Assembly (NCBI GenBank): GCA_030673085.1
Contig: DAOVFE010000129.1
Span: forward strand, 1-5,887
Source: Anaerolineales bacterium
GTDB lineage: Bacteria > Chloroflexota > Anaerolineae > Anaerolineales > E44-bin32
Direction: 5' to 3'
Length of the DNA: 5,887 nt
Below the pieces are notes generated by a model that ran no database searches, was not told the origin of the DNA, and worked only from the letters and a program-made list of their open reading frames with translations. This document shows positions 1 through 5,887 of this stretch, in pieces. A program made the translations under genes and the position numbers. The number at the start of each line of letters is the position of its first letter. Position 1 is the stretch's first letter.

Positions 1-173
1 CCCCAACTCTCTGGCTTCTTGGCTGTTGATAGATGCTCCTTCATTATGCAGACTCATATGCATTGACCTGATTGCCGGCAAATCCATTGCTGGCTTCACA
101 CTCAACAGAGAGTGTCATATATTTTATCGTTTCAAATGGAAACTTGCATTCGATCGATTCAGGTTAAAAACTT
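1..173. other. Non-coding stretch downstream of the phosphorylase gene; no assertable gene
   Basis: This stretch follows the TAA stop of the phosphorylase gene. It holds two adjacent inverted repeats (74-94 and 98-115) and a weak AT-rich one (129-133 paired with 139-143). On the minus strand a frame opens after a TGA at 115-117 and stays open to the left edge, with in-frame ATGs at 85-87, 61-63 and 55-57. From 61-63 it reads MHMSLHNEGASINSQEARELG. The ATG at 55-57 has a modest AGGT about 8 nt upstream. A second minus frame from an ATG at 42-44 is also open to the edge. These are too short to separate from chance, so a neighbouring gene may start here but cannot be asserted. Confidence 0.4.
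74..115. repeat. Two tandem hairpin-forming inverted repeats
   Basis: The first hairpin pairs GCCGGCAA (74-81) with TTGCTGGC (87-94) across a 5-nt loop: 8 pairs including one G-U when read on the plus strand. The second pairs ACACTC (98-103) with GAGTGT (110-115) perfectly across a 6-nt loop. On the plus strand they are followed by an AT-rich stretch (117-126) that is not a clean U tract. On the minus strand, the direction of the genes here, no U tract follows. They may act as a 3'-end structure for the phosphorylase transcript or as a weak terminator for a plus-strand gene to the left. The pairing is seen directly; the role is unknown. Confidence 0.35.
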
Positions 174-1928
174 TTAGTCATCTATATTTTTAAGCCAGAG
201 AACCTGATAAGGAGCAAGATGGATATTTAGTTGCATGTCATCCGTGGAAAATATCTGTCCGCTTAGAATATCTCTAAAGATCTCCACCGCGGGAACGGGC
301 AGCATGTCTAGAGCGACGCTGACATCATCGGCCCGATTGGAAACGTTGTGCAAGCATAACGCATAGCTGGAGCCGTCGGGCGAGATGCGTAGAAGCGCAA
401 AGACCGCCTTATGGCAAAAAATCACTTGTTGCCCGCCATTGGGATGAAAGGCTGGAGTTGAAGCGCGGCTTTTCAGCAATTGTAGATATCCATGGAACAC
501 CTTATGACGAAGCGAATGCGGATCGGCCAGCTCAGATTCTAGTGTGGACCGCTGAAGTTTCTGTCGATTAATCGTGCGAGGACGGCCGCTTTGCCGTGGC
601 CCTTCTTGCCAGTTGCGAGAGCCAAATAAGCTGTGAAAATAAATTCCGGGAACGCCCTGCAAAGCGAGCATAATAGCCTGCGAAGCTAGAAAACGGCGCG
701 CTATTATTTCCACATCCTCGTTGGGATTGGCTGGATCATTCATGGCGTCGAGGTAGTTTATATTTAATTCATATGCGGTCCGCGAACCATCCGAGTTGGT
801 TTTATAGGATATAGCCCCGCCCAGTTTCTGAGCGCGCCGAGCCATGTCCGCAATGTCAGCATCGGTTAAAATGCCCTTCGCCGGCGTCAGGCCAATTCCG
901 TCATGCGAAGCAAGAAAATTCAGAAAAGCCAATTGCTGTGAGGGCGGGCGCAGCGCGTCTGCCCAGCGCGAAAGGATTTCAGCATTCTGCGTCTGAAAGG
1001 CGTGCAGTGTAAGTGGTGGAAGGCAAAAGTTGTAGACAATCTGCGCCTCGTCGCCGCTTCCAAAGTACGAAATGTTTTCCTTATGGGGGACATTCGTTTC
1101 AGTAACAATAACGACTCTCGGCGCAACCATTTCAAGGATTGAGCGAATAAGCTTCACTATCCGGTGCGCCTGAGGGAGGTGAATGCAGGCCGTTCCTGGC
1201 TCTTTCCAGATGAATGCAACCGCATCCAGGCGGATAAATTCGGCTCCATGTGCAACATAGAGTAATAAAGTTTCAAGAACTTTCAGCAGGACTTCAGGGT
1301 TGTGATAATTCAAATCTATCTGGTCGGAGCTGAAAGTGGTCCATACGGCTTTTTGGCCTGCCGTTCCTTGCACAGTGGTACACAGCGGCAAAGCCCGTGG
1401 CCGAAAGACTTGCGATAGATCCTCCGCGGGATCGATTTCGATAAAGTAATCCCGATATTTTTCCTCACCACGTAAGAAACCCTGAAACCATTCGCTCTTG
1501 GCCGAGATATGATTGATTACGGCATCGAACATCAATTTAAAGTCATGATGGATCGAGGCGATATCATCCCAGGTTCCCTGTTCGGGATCCACACTCTGGT
1601 AGTCAATTACCGAAAAGCCATCATCTGAGGAGTATGGAAAGAATGGCAGAATATGGATTGTGCTGACAATTCCTGCCAGTTGTGTATTCAAGAAATCCGC
1701 CAGCGATTGCAGGCAAGATCTTCTAGCGTCTTGAACCATATCGCCATAAGTAACCAAGATTGCGTCCCGTTCACTAAGGCTATTCCTCATAGAGGTAGCG
1801 GCTAGATTCGGATTCTCCCGCTGGAAGCGCCTAAGCATTTCCATGAGACGTCCGGTAAGCTCAGCAGCGCGCTGCCCTCCGTATAAAAAAGTTAGATGTT
1901 CATGCAACTGTCGTTCGCCAGATCCCAT
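174..1928 (-). CDS. GH13 subfamily 18 glycoside phosphorylase (glucosylglycerate / sucrose-6-phosphate phosphorylase type)
   Basis: This is a cytoplasmic retaining phosphorylase that would cleave an alpha-glucoside with phosphate to give alpha-glucose 1-phosphate. Numbered from the ATG at 1926-1928 (584 residues), the GH13 catalytic set is complete: DAVINH at 135-140, nucleophile Asp235 in RLDA, acid/base Glu277 in VTETN and transition-state Asp343 in ASHDG. FRPR (175-178) and QIDLNY (203-208) are typical of subfamily 18. A beta-rich C-terminal domain starts near 500. Classical bifidobacterial sucrose phosphorylases are about 490-500 residues. This longer protein, with the acceptor-side YKTNSDGSR loop (375-383) followed by YELNINY (386-392), fits the sucrose-6-phosphate / glucosylglycerate phosphorylase branch that includes E. 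coli YcjM. The nearby alpha-mannosidase and GT4 genes favour glucosylglycerate, but this is inference. The ATG is preferred over a TTG one codon upstream because AGGAAG (1935-1940) lies 6 nt from the ATG and only 3 nt from the TTG. There is no signal peptide. The gene follows a 326-nt gap and may have its own promoter. Confidence 0.9.
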   Translation of the reverse strand: MGSGERQLHEHLTFLYGGQRAAELTGRLMEMLRRFQRENPNLAATSMRNSLSERDAILVTYGDMVQDARRSCLQSLADFLNTQLAGIVSTIHILPFFPYSSDDGFSVIDYQSVDPEQGTWDDIASIHHDFKLMFDAVINHISAKSEWFQGFLRGEEKYRDYFIEIDPAEDLSQVFRPRALPLCTTVQGTAGQKAVWTTFSSDQIDLNYHNPEVLLKVLETLLLYVAHGAEFIRLDAVAFIWKEPGTACIHLPQAHRIVKLIRSILEMVAPRVVIVTETNVPHKENISYFGSGDEAQIVYNFCLPPLTLHAFQTQNAEILSRWADALRPPSQQLAFLNFLASHDGIGLTPAKGILTDADIADMARRAQKLGGAISYKTNSDGSRTAYELNINYLDAMNDPANPNEDVEIIARRFLASQAIMLALQGVPGIYFHSLFGSRNWQEGPRQSGRPRTINRQKLQRSTLESELADPHSLRHKVFHGYLQLLKSRASTPAFHPNGGQQVIFCHKAVFALLRISPDGSSYALCLHNVSNRADDVSVALDMLPVPAVEIFRDILSGQIFSTDDMQLNIHLAPYQVLWLKNIDD

Positions 1929-1934
1929 CAATAG

Positions 1935-1940
1935 CTTCCT
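1935..1940 (-). promoter_or_regulatory. Ribosome binding site of the phosphorylase gene, deciding the start
   Basis: On the minus strand this reads AGGAAG. It is followed by six bases (CTATTG) and then ATG. The spacing suits the ATG at 1926-1928 and is too short for the in-frame TTG at 1929-1931, so the ATG is the better start. Confidence 0.6.
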
Positions 1941-1981
1941 AAATCTGCTCTAGTGCTCAAATACACCCTAATAATTGCTAG

Positions 1982-1990
1982 ATTTTAGCA
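1982..1990 (-). promoter_or_regulatory. Extended -10 promoter candidate for the phosphorylase gene
   Basis: On the minus strand this reads TGCTAAAAT: a TGn extension followed by TAAAAT, five of six matches to the sigma-70 type -10 hexamer. A -35 at 17-bp spacing (2005-2010, CGAAAA) is poor, as is common for extended -10 promoters. Transcription would start near 1975, leaving a 5' leader of about 47 nt before the ATG. It would let the phosphorylase be expressed separately from the upstream genes. This is inferred from pattern alone. Confidence 0.35.
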
Positions 1991-2131
1991 TGCGTTTTTT
2001 ACCCTTTTCGCTCTGCTGCACCAAGAACCAATGTCGCGAAACTCGATTCTTCTTTCCCGCCCCGCCCTTGTCCATCACAAGCAGTATTGGAGCATTGGCA
2101 CTTATCATGACCAGCTATATCGCCAAGCGCC

Positions 2132-2173
2132 AAAAAAAACAGCGCATTCCCTCTCTTTTCACTGCCTGAGGGA
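2132..2173 (-). terminator. Possible weak intrinsic terminator after the GT4 gene
   Basis: About 80 nt downstream of the GT4 stop, the minus strand has TCCCTC (from 2173) pairing perfectly with GAGGGA (ending 2148) across a 14-nt loop, then 8 nt, then a T8 run (2139-2132). A competing five-pair stem, CAGTG (2164-2160) with CGCTG (2144-2140) including one G-U, abuts the T run directly. The stems are short with long loops, so termination may be partial. The T8 run and its place in the only long gap are the main support. Confidence 0.25.
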
Positions 2174-2198
2174 TGGAATCATATCATCCTGTGTTTTT

Positions 2199-2212
2199 CG
2201 ATATTCATATCG
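2199..2212. promoter_or_regulatory. Perfect 14-bp palindrome, possible operator
   Basis: CGATAT (2199-2204) and ATATCG (2207-2212) form a perfect inverted repeat with a 2-bp centre. A further single ATATCG half-site occurs at 2117-2122. The palindrome is over 200 bp upstream of the proposed phosphorylase start of transcription. It could be a regulator site or a chance AT-rich palindrome. Confidence 0.2.
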
Positions 2213-2254
2213 CTCATAATAGTATGTGGCCAAATCTCCATCTCATTCTTTCAT

Positions 2255-3625
2255 CTAACACTTCGGATAGGTCTTTAATAGGGCCTTTTCTAGCAGTCTG
2301 CTTAGCACCTGTCGGCCATGATACTGCTTGCCTATCTTAAAATTTTGCTCGAGCATTTCCTCGGTCCCTCTGCTGGTAAGGATTTCCTCCACAGCCTCTG
2401 CTGTCGCCATAATCTGACTTGAATTTATATATACGAGGTTTCCATCTCTAAGACCGGCGATTTTTTGACCCAAAGAAATGATTTGATATCCTTCGCCCTT
2501 AATGTCCGCTCTAAAAACCGGGTATTCAAAAACGACGATTGGTTTCTTAGCAAAGATAGCCTCAATGAATTGATTTCCCCAACCTTCCCAAACGCTCGGG
2601 TATGTGACTAAATCTGCATATACATATGCATCCCAGAGCGAGTAAATCTTGCTGCGATCTTTTGCCCACTTTCTTTCGGCGCCGATCTTATCGGAAATGA
2701 ACTTGGCCTTGATTCCCTGTCGCTCGATCTCGTTCCGCAGTTCCTTTTCATAGTCTCCGGAAGCCGGCTCTGTATATCCCGCTAAGAGCAGCACCACATC
2801 CGCGTTCGGGAGGATTTTTTTGCGATTGTAGAGCATCTTCCCGACCAATCGTTCTTTATTATCTTGCAGCCGTTTAACGACATCGATGGCTAGCTCAACT
2901 GCCTTCCTCTCAACGATCCGAGTAGCCTGAAGAACGATCAGATCGTTCTCTCCGACGCCGATATCAGCAAGGAAGGTACGATTATATTCATCCTTCACCC
3001 ACATCGGTTGATCGAAATCGAATGTATTGGGAATGATCAGGGAATCTAACCCGGTCTTTTGATATAGCAAATCCCTGCCGATGCTGCTTATCGTGACATG
3101 TCTGATCCTTGGCGACTTTGGTGGAACATATTGATCTAAATAATTCTGCACATACGGCACCGTTGGTGAGTATAAATCGCCGTAGGATTGATAGAAATCA
3201 TGATCTACCGCGATACCCTGGATGTGGGTACTTTTCAATGCATCATAGAAAGATTTGGCTGCTGCAATGTGCCTGGCATGAGAAAAAATGTTGTGTAAAA
3301 AGAGATAATCAAACTTCTCCTTTTCATGAATTTCGAGAAAACATTCTTCAATCACTGCCGCGATGCGTTCGATTTCTTCTTTCAGAGCGGCTTCGCTTTC
3401 ATAATCTCTATACTCAAGGAAAGCATTCTTCTTGATTTTATATACATCAGGTCGATCGAGCCCTAGCTCTGGGATGATATAATCCGCCCCAACCTGTTTT
3501 GGCCCGGATATGAGCTTTACGGCATAGCCCAGCATTTCCAAGGCACTCTTGTGTTTCTCTATCTCAAAAGAAACACCATCCGTTCCACCAATGCGATAAT
3601 GGCAAATGCCAATCCGTTTATTCAC
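2255..3625 (-). CDS. GT4-family glycosyltransferase, resembling mannosylglucosylglycerate synthases
   Basis: This is a 456-residue retaining GT-B glycosyltransferase expected to use a nucleotide sugar, probably in the cytoplasm. The first Rossmann domain opens with RIGICHYRIGGTDGVSFE (4-21), carrying the glycine-rich acceptor-side loop of GT4 enzymes. The second domain begins near 228 with VLQATRIVERKAVELA (231-246); Arg236 and Lys241 match the usual diphosphate contacts. The family E-x7-E motif is Glu347 to Glu355 in EGWGNQFIE, followed by KPIVVFEYPVF. No signal peptide or membrane segment is seen. The N-terminal HYRIGGTDGVS pattern recalls GT4 enzymes that mannosylate glucosylglycerate (MggS type), and the alpha-mannosidase and GH13_18 neighbours fit, but donor and acceptor are inferred. 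The start is GTG (3623-3625): an in-frame TGA lies three codons upstream, and the next Met (31) would remove the GGTDGVS loop. No strong Shine-Dalgarno is visible. The gene starts 57 nt after the preceding gene's stop, so it is probably co-transcribed. Confidence 0.85.
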   Translation of the reverse strand: MNKRIGICHYRIGGTDGVSFEIEKHKSALEMLGYAVKLISGPKQVGADYIIPELGLDRPDVYKIKKNAFLEYRDYESEAALKEEIERIAAVIEECFLEIHEKEKFDYLFLHNIFSHARHIAAAKSFYDALKSTHIQGIAVDHDFYQSYGDLYSPTVPYVQNYLDQYVPPKSPRIRHVTISSIGRDLLYQKTGLDSLIIPNTFDFDQPMWVKDEYNRTFLADIGVGENDLIVLQATRIVERKAVELAIDVVKRLQDNKERLVGKMLYNRKKILPNADVVLLLAGYTEPASGDYEKELRNEIERQGIKAKFISDKIGAERKWAKDRSKIYSLWDAYVYADLVTYPSVWEGWGNQFIEAIFAKKPIVVFEYPVFRADIKGEGYQIISLGQKIAGLRDGNLVYINSSQIMATAEAVEEILTSRGTEEMLEQNFKIGKQYHGRQVLSRLLEKALLKTYPKC

Positions 3626-3682
3626 ACGACGTCATCTCAATCTTGTCTTGCGACGCTTAAAAAACCATCCTAGAACCGGCTT

Positions 3683-5065
3683 TTAGCCATACTTGAGGAT
3701 CATATCTACAGCGTCCTCAAGCAGTTTCATGTATCCGTCATTGAAAAAATCCATCTGCAAATCATACACCATTGCATGGATTTTCCTGGCAATAGCTAAT
3801 TTTTGCTTGAAATTTTCAACCGTTTTGACATCCGTCATTACACGGTAGGAGATATTATGGTCGGGGTATAGATGCATGAAAAACTCAGGGTAAGATTTGC
3901 CATAGGGGTACCCGGTTGCAAGCTCAAAATCGGTGAATAACGCCGGTCTTTCGCGAACCAGGATTTGACTGAAATCCATCCCATCCAGACGATAGACATC
4001 GGATACGCCCTCCAGCCAAATCCTGATCCCTAATTGTCCCGCCTGCCGGACCATCTTTGCATAGCCAAGTTGAATTGGCTGTTTGGGATCATATAAATTT
4101 CGCTGCTGTGTGAACTGATCCAATTGAACATAATCGAATCCCACAGCATGCAATCGCTGTATAGTCTGCATACAGGCATCAAACCAGATAGGATGATTGG
4201 GGTTCATCACATAATATGGATGTCCGCCGTAAGACTCTGCCACTGGGTATCCGGCTGCATCTCTTACAATCGCATCCTCACATTCGGCATGCTGCTGGAT
4301 CCAATCATAGTCCGCAATCCTCGGGTTGAAATGATGACTGGTCAGCAGCCCCTTGCTCTTGATCTTATCTAGCACCCCGCGCAGCCCCTCTTCGCCGCCC
4401 AAGTCGTCATTAACCTTGAATTGCGGGAACATATTATCAAAGCCGGCCTGGTTGGCGCCGATTAAATGGATGATATGTCCAACTCCTAGCCTGGCCTCGA
4501 AATAATCTACCGGCTCCATCAGGTCATCAAAGCTTATAATTCCGCAGTTGCCCAATCGATTTTTAATCCCTATCTGAAGAAGGTAAATGGGTTTTCGCCG
4601 TTTTAATGTATTTACATTGGCATAGATATTAAAATATTGTTTGTAGGTATCGGCTGCTTCTTTCCAGCTCTTCTCAAAAGGAAGAAAAACCAGGCGGTTC
4701 TCTTTAGAGCTATAGCTAATTTCGAATAGACCCTGCTCGATCTTCCTAATGGTGATGCGAGCATACTCGAAAGTCGGCTCGCCGCCGATAAAAATCCCCC
4801 TCGATTTCGACGTGAAGATCACCATACACTTGGTTGAAGCGGATCCGGGATAGGTCAGGGCATAGCTGAAGTTGCGCGGTAGATCGTTGACCTCTTCAAT
4901 CAATTCGCCTTCTCGCGCAGAGAGGATAATGCGAACTGCGGGGACTCTGAATCGCACATCGCGCTGACAAATCTCATCATAGGCGATTTCAAAACCGTCT
5001 ACGACATCAAAGGGTTTAAATCTATCTAGCTGGCGTTTAATGTTCTTGAGATTATTCATAGGCAT
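3683..5065 (-). CDS. Putative TIM-barrel glycoside hydrolase, DUF6259-like
   Basis: This 460-residue protein has an N-terminal beta-rich region (about 20-130), a helical linker with W134..AADTYKQYF (137-146) and a (beta/alpha)8-barrel-like region (about 158-445). That order matches DUF6259 and related clan-D-like glycosidases. In the barrel, HHFNPRIADYDW (244-255) and HPYYVMNPNHPIWFD (282-296) lead into GFDYVQLDQ (309-317), where Asp316 at a strand end is the likely nucleophile. IWLEGVSD (349-356) supplies Glu352 as a plausible acid/base. These roles are inferred from family architecture, not known. No signal peptide is seen, so it is probably cytoplasmic. The substrate is unknown; neighbours suggest an oligosaccharide or glycosylated small molecule related to the alpha-mannosidase and GT4 products. 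The start ATG (5063-5065) has no visible Shine-Dalgarno, and a second in-frame ATG (5057-5059) is possible. It starts 42 nt after the mannosidase stop, so the two are probably co-transcribed and perhaps translationally coupled. Confidence 0.7.
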   Translation of the reverse strand: MPMNNLKNIKRQLDRFKPFDVVDGFEIAYDEICQRDVRFRVPAVRIILSAREGELIEEVNDLPRNFSYALTYPGSASTKCMVIFTSKSRGIFIGGEPTFEYARITIRKIEQGLFEISYSSKENRLVFLPFEKSWKEAADTYKQYFNIYANVNTLKRRKPIYLLQIGIKNRLGNCGIISFDDLMEPVDYFEARLGVGHIIHLIGANQAGFDNMFPQFKVNDDLGGEEGLRGVLDKIKSKGLLTSHHFNPRIADYDWIQQHAECEDAIVRDAAGYPVAESYGGHPYYVMNPNHPIWFDACMQTIQRLHAVGFDYVQLDQFTQQRNLYDPKQPIQLGYAKMVRQAGQLGIRIWLEGVSDVYRLDGMDFSQILVRERPALFTDFELATGYPYGKSYPEFFMHLYPDHNISYRVMTDVKTVENFKQKLAIARKIHAMVYDLQMDFFNDGYMKLLEDAVDMILKYG

Positions 5066-5074
5066 TGTAAATGG

Positions 5075-5092
5075 GCTAAACCGATATTTAGC
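5075..5092. repeat. Perfect inverted repeat in the gap between the mannosidase and the TIM-barrel gene
   Basis: GCTAAA (5075-5080) and TTTAGC (5087-5092) are exact inverted copies around a 6-bp centre. In the minus-strand transcript they form a 6-bp stem ending 9 nt before the ATG, where a Shine-Dalgarno would be expected and none is seen. The repeat could modulate translation or processing between the two genes, or be a protein-binding site. The stem is AT-rich and modest, with no U tract, so it is not a terminator. Confidence 0.4.
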
Positions 5093-5107
5093 AAGAAAGC
5101 TAGAGCA

Positions 5108-5887
5108 TCAATCCTTCAACCTTGACCCTCTCACGTCCAGGCGTAAGGTAATTATTTCATAGGGCTTGTAAGGAAACCGAACGTGGCCATTCGCGACCTC
5201 CAATTTCCGGCGATCTTCTTCCAATATATTCACTCGCCAAGCAGAATGGATTTGCAATGATGATCGCATGGTTCCTATTCCGCGCTTCCTCTGGCTCTCA
5301 TATAGGCGCACAATGAGGCCATCGCCGTCTTCTGCTTGCTTGACTGTTTCGATCACTAAATTGTGCTCATCCATGGATACTATGCTTCCCATGCAATGCT
5401 TTAATGGCTGACTCTCCTTCGGTAGGAACACTAGCAGGGGGTCATTCAAGCCATACGCCTCGGGCACGGTCTCTGCTTGCCAACCATCAGCGTGTGGGAG
5501 CAGACTGTAAATAAATTGGTGTTCACCAAGATCGGCTTCTGGGTCGGGGTATACAGGACTACGAAGAAGGCTGATGCGCATAATGTTATTATGAATATCG
5601 TGCCCATATTTGCAGTCATTAAGTAGACTGACGCCATATCCACCTTCGCTCAGATCCACCCATTTTTGGGCACAAGTCTCAAAGCGAGCCCAGTCCCAGC
5701 TGGTATTCCGATGCGTGGGGCGTTGAATGTTACCCCATTGAATTTCATACGTCGCCATCGGTGAAAGAACATTGACCGGGAAGGCAACCTTAAGCAATAT
5801 ATTGCGTTCGCGCCAAAGCACAGTAGTGTCAAAATCAATCCGGGCGCTGTTATGGATAAGAGAAATACGCTGGATCACTTCGCTTTT
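5108..5887 (-). CDS. GH38 alpha-mannosidase, C-terminal part only (N-terminus beyond the right edge)
   Basis: The frame is open to the window edge: three codons (K-S-E) precede the GTG at 5876-5878, so that GTG is internal and the gene continues outside. The visible 259 residues match the C-terminal beta domains of class II (Ams1-like) alpha-mannosidases. Signatures are the FDTTVLWRERNILLKVAFPV segment, YEIQWGNIQRPTHRNTSWD (about 5693-5749), ARFETCAQKWVDLSEGGYGV, LLNDCKYG (5603-5626), and LLRSPVYPDPEADLGEH with Y-S-L-L-P-H. The zinc site and catalytic Asp lie in the missing N-terminal half, so activity cannot be judged here. The family removes alpha-mannosyl residues with retention. In this setting it could release mannose from a mannosylated glucosylglycerate or a similar small glycoside, which is inference. 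It is the most upstream gene seen of the cluster and ends in TGA, 42 nt before the next start. Confidence 0.93.
   Translation of the reverse strand, partial: KSEVIQRISLIHNSARIDFDTTVLWRERNILLKVAFPVNVLSPMATYEIQWGNIQRPTHRNTSWDWARFETCAQKWVDLSEGGYGVSLLNDCKYGHDIHNNIMRISLLRSPVYPDPEADLGEHQFIYSLLPHADGWQAETVPEAYGLNDPLLVFLPKESQPLKHCMGSIVSMDEHNLVIETVKQAEDGDGLIVRLYESQRKRGIGTMRSSLQIHSAWRVNILEEDRRKLEVANGHVRFPYKPYEIITLRLDVRGSRLKD

Larger units (their letters stand above)
1929..2254. other. 326-nt intergenic region between the GT4 and phosphorylase genes
   Basis: This is the only long gap in the cluster. It contains, in minus-strand order, a perfect palindrome (2199-2212), an inverted repeat followed by a T8 run (2132-2173), an extended -10 promoter candidate (1982-1990) and the phosphorylase ribosome binding site. 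Two overlapping plus-strand open frames of about 60 codons (1975-2219) show no recognisable protein features and are dismissed. No RNA gene was recognised. Confidence 0.55.

Noticed and set aside
1929..1931. TTG as start of the phosphorylase
   Set aside because: The AGGAAG motif lies only 3 nt from the TTG but 6 nt from the adjacent ATG, which is also the commoner start codon.
1975..2219. Two overlapping plus-strand open frames of about 62-64 codons in the long gap
   Set aside because: No recognisable protein features, composition like random AT-rich sequence, no convincing ribosome binding site, and they lie over the minus-strand regulatory region.
3109..3435. Plus-strand open frame of 108 codons inside the GT4 gene
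   Set aside because: It lies fully antisense to a well-supported GT4 gene whose motifs run across it; its own translation shows no family features.
3659..3682. Intrinsic terminator between the TIM-barrel and GT4 genes, ending in a T6 run on the minus strand
   Set aside because: The best stem is four pairs (AGCC with GGTT, including a G-U) with an 11-nt loop, too weak to call; the short gap and shared strand favour read-through.
5446..5838. Two minus-strand open frames in a different frame from the mannosidase
   Set aside because: They overlap conserved GH38 signatures (RPTHRNT, LLNDCKYG) in the true frame and are shadows.
5876..5878. GTG as start of a 256-residue stand-alone protein
   Set aside because: The frame continues without a stop to the window edge, and the visible sequence is only the C-terminal part of GH38, so the GTG is internal.
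1..5887. CRISPR array, tRNA, rRNA or insertion sequence
   Set aside because: No regularly spaced repeats, cloverleaf-like sequence, rRNA motifs, transposase or flanking terminal repeats were seen on either strand.

Overview
The window is a compact carbohydrate-enzyme cluster. Four genes lie on the minus strand and fill almost all of it; in transcription order (right to left) they are the C-terminal end of a GH38 alpha-mannosidase (5108 to the right edge, N-terminus outside), a TIM-barrel glycosidase-like protein resembling DUF6259 (3683-5065), a GT4 glycosyltransferase (2255-3625) and a GH13 subfamily 18 phosphorylase of the sucrose / sucrose-6-phosphate / glucosylglycerate phosphorylase group (174-1928). 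Base composition is balanced, genes are densely packed, and starts include GTG and possibly TTG, so this is bacterial DNA. No rRNA, mobile element or lineage marker allows a firm taxon. This gene mix recalls free-living bacteria that handle rare glycosylglycerate solutes (Thermotogota, Chloroflexota, Deinococcota and similar groups), but that is a weak inference.

Layout: positions 1-173 lie downstream of the phosphorylase and hold two adjacent small hairpins plus short frames open to the left edge, with no gene that can be asserted. The phosphorylase is preceded by a 326-nt gap, the only long non-coding stretch. It holds an extended -10 promoter candidate close to the gene, a possible weak terminator for the glycosyltransferase, and a perfect 14-bp palindrome. 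The other three genes are separated by only 57 and 42 nt and look like one transcript; a perfect inverted repeat sits in the 42-nt gap.

How they may work together: a GT4 enzyme resembling mannosylglucosylglycerate (MGG) synthases, an alpha-mannosidase that could remove the mannose of MGG, and a GH13_18 enzyme that could phosphorolyse the resulting glucosylglycerate to glucose 1-phosphate and glycerate would together make and recycle a mannosyl-glucosyl-glycerate type compatible solute in the cytoplasm. None of the three complete proteins shows a signal peptide, and no transporter is visible. The 460-residue TIM-barrel protein has no assigned role and is the most novel component. The family calls are well supported by motifs; the substrate-level pathway is inference.
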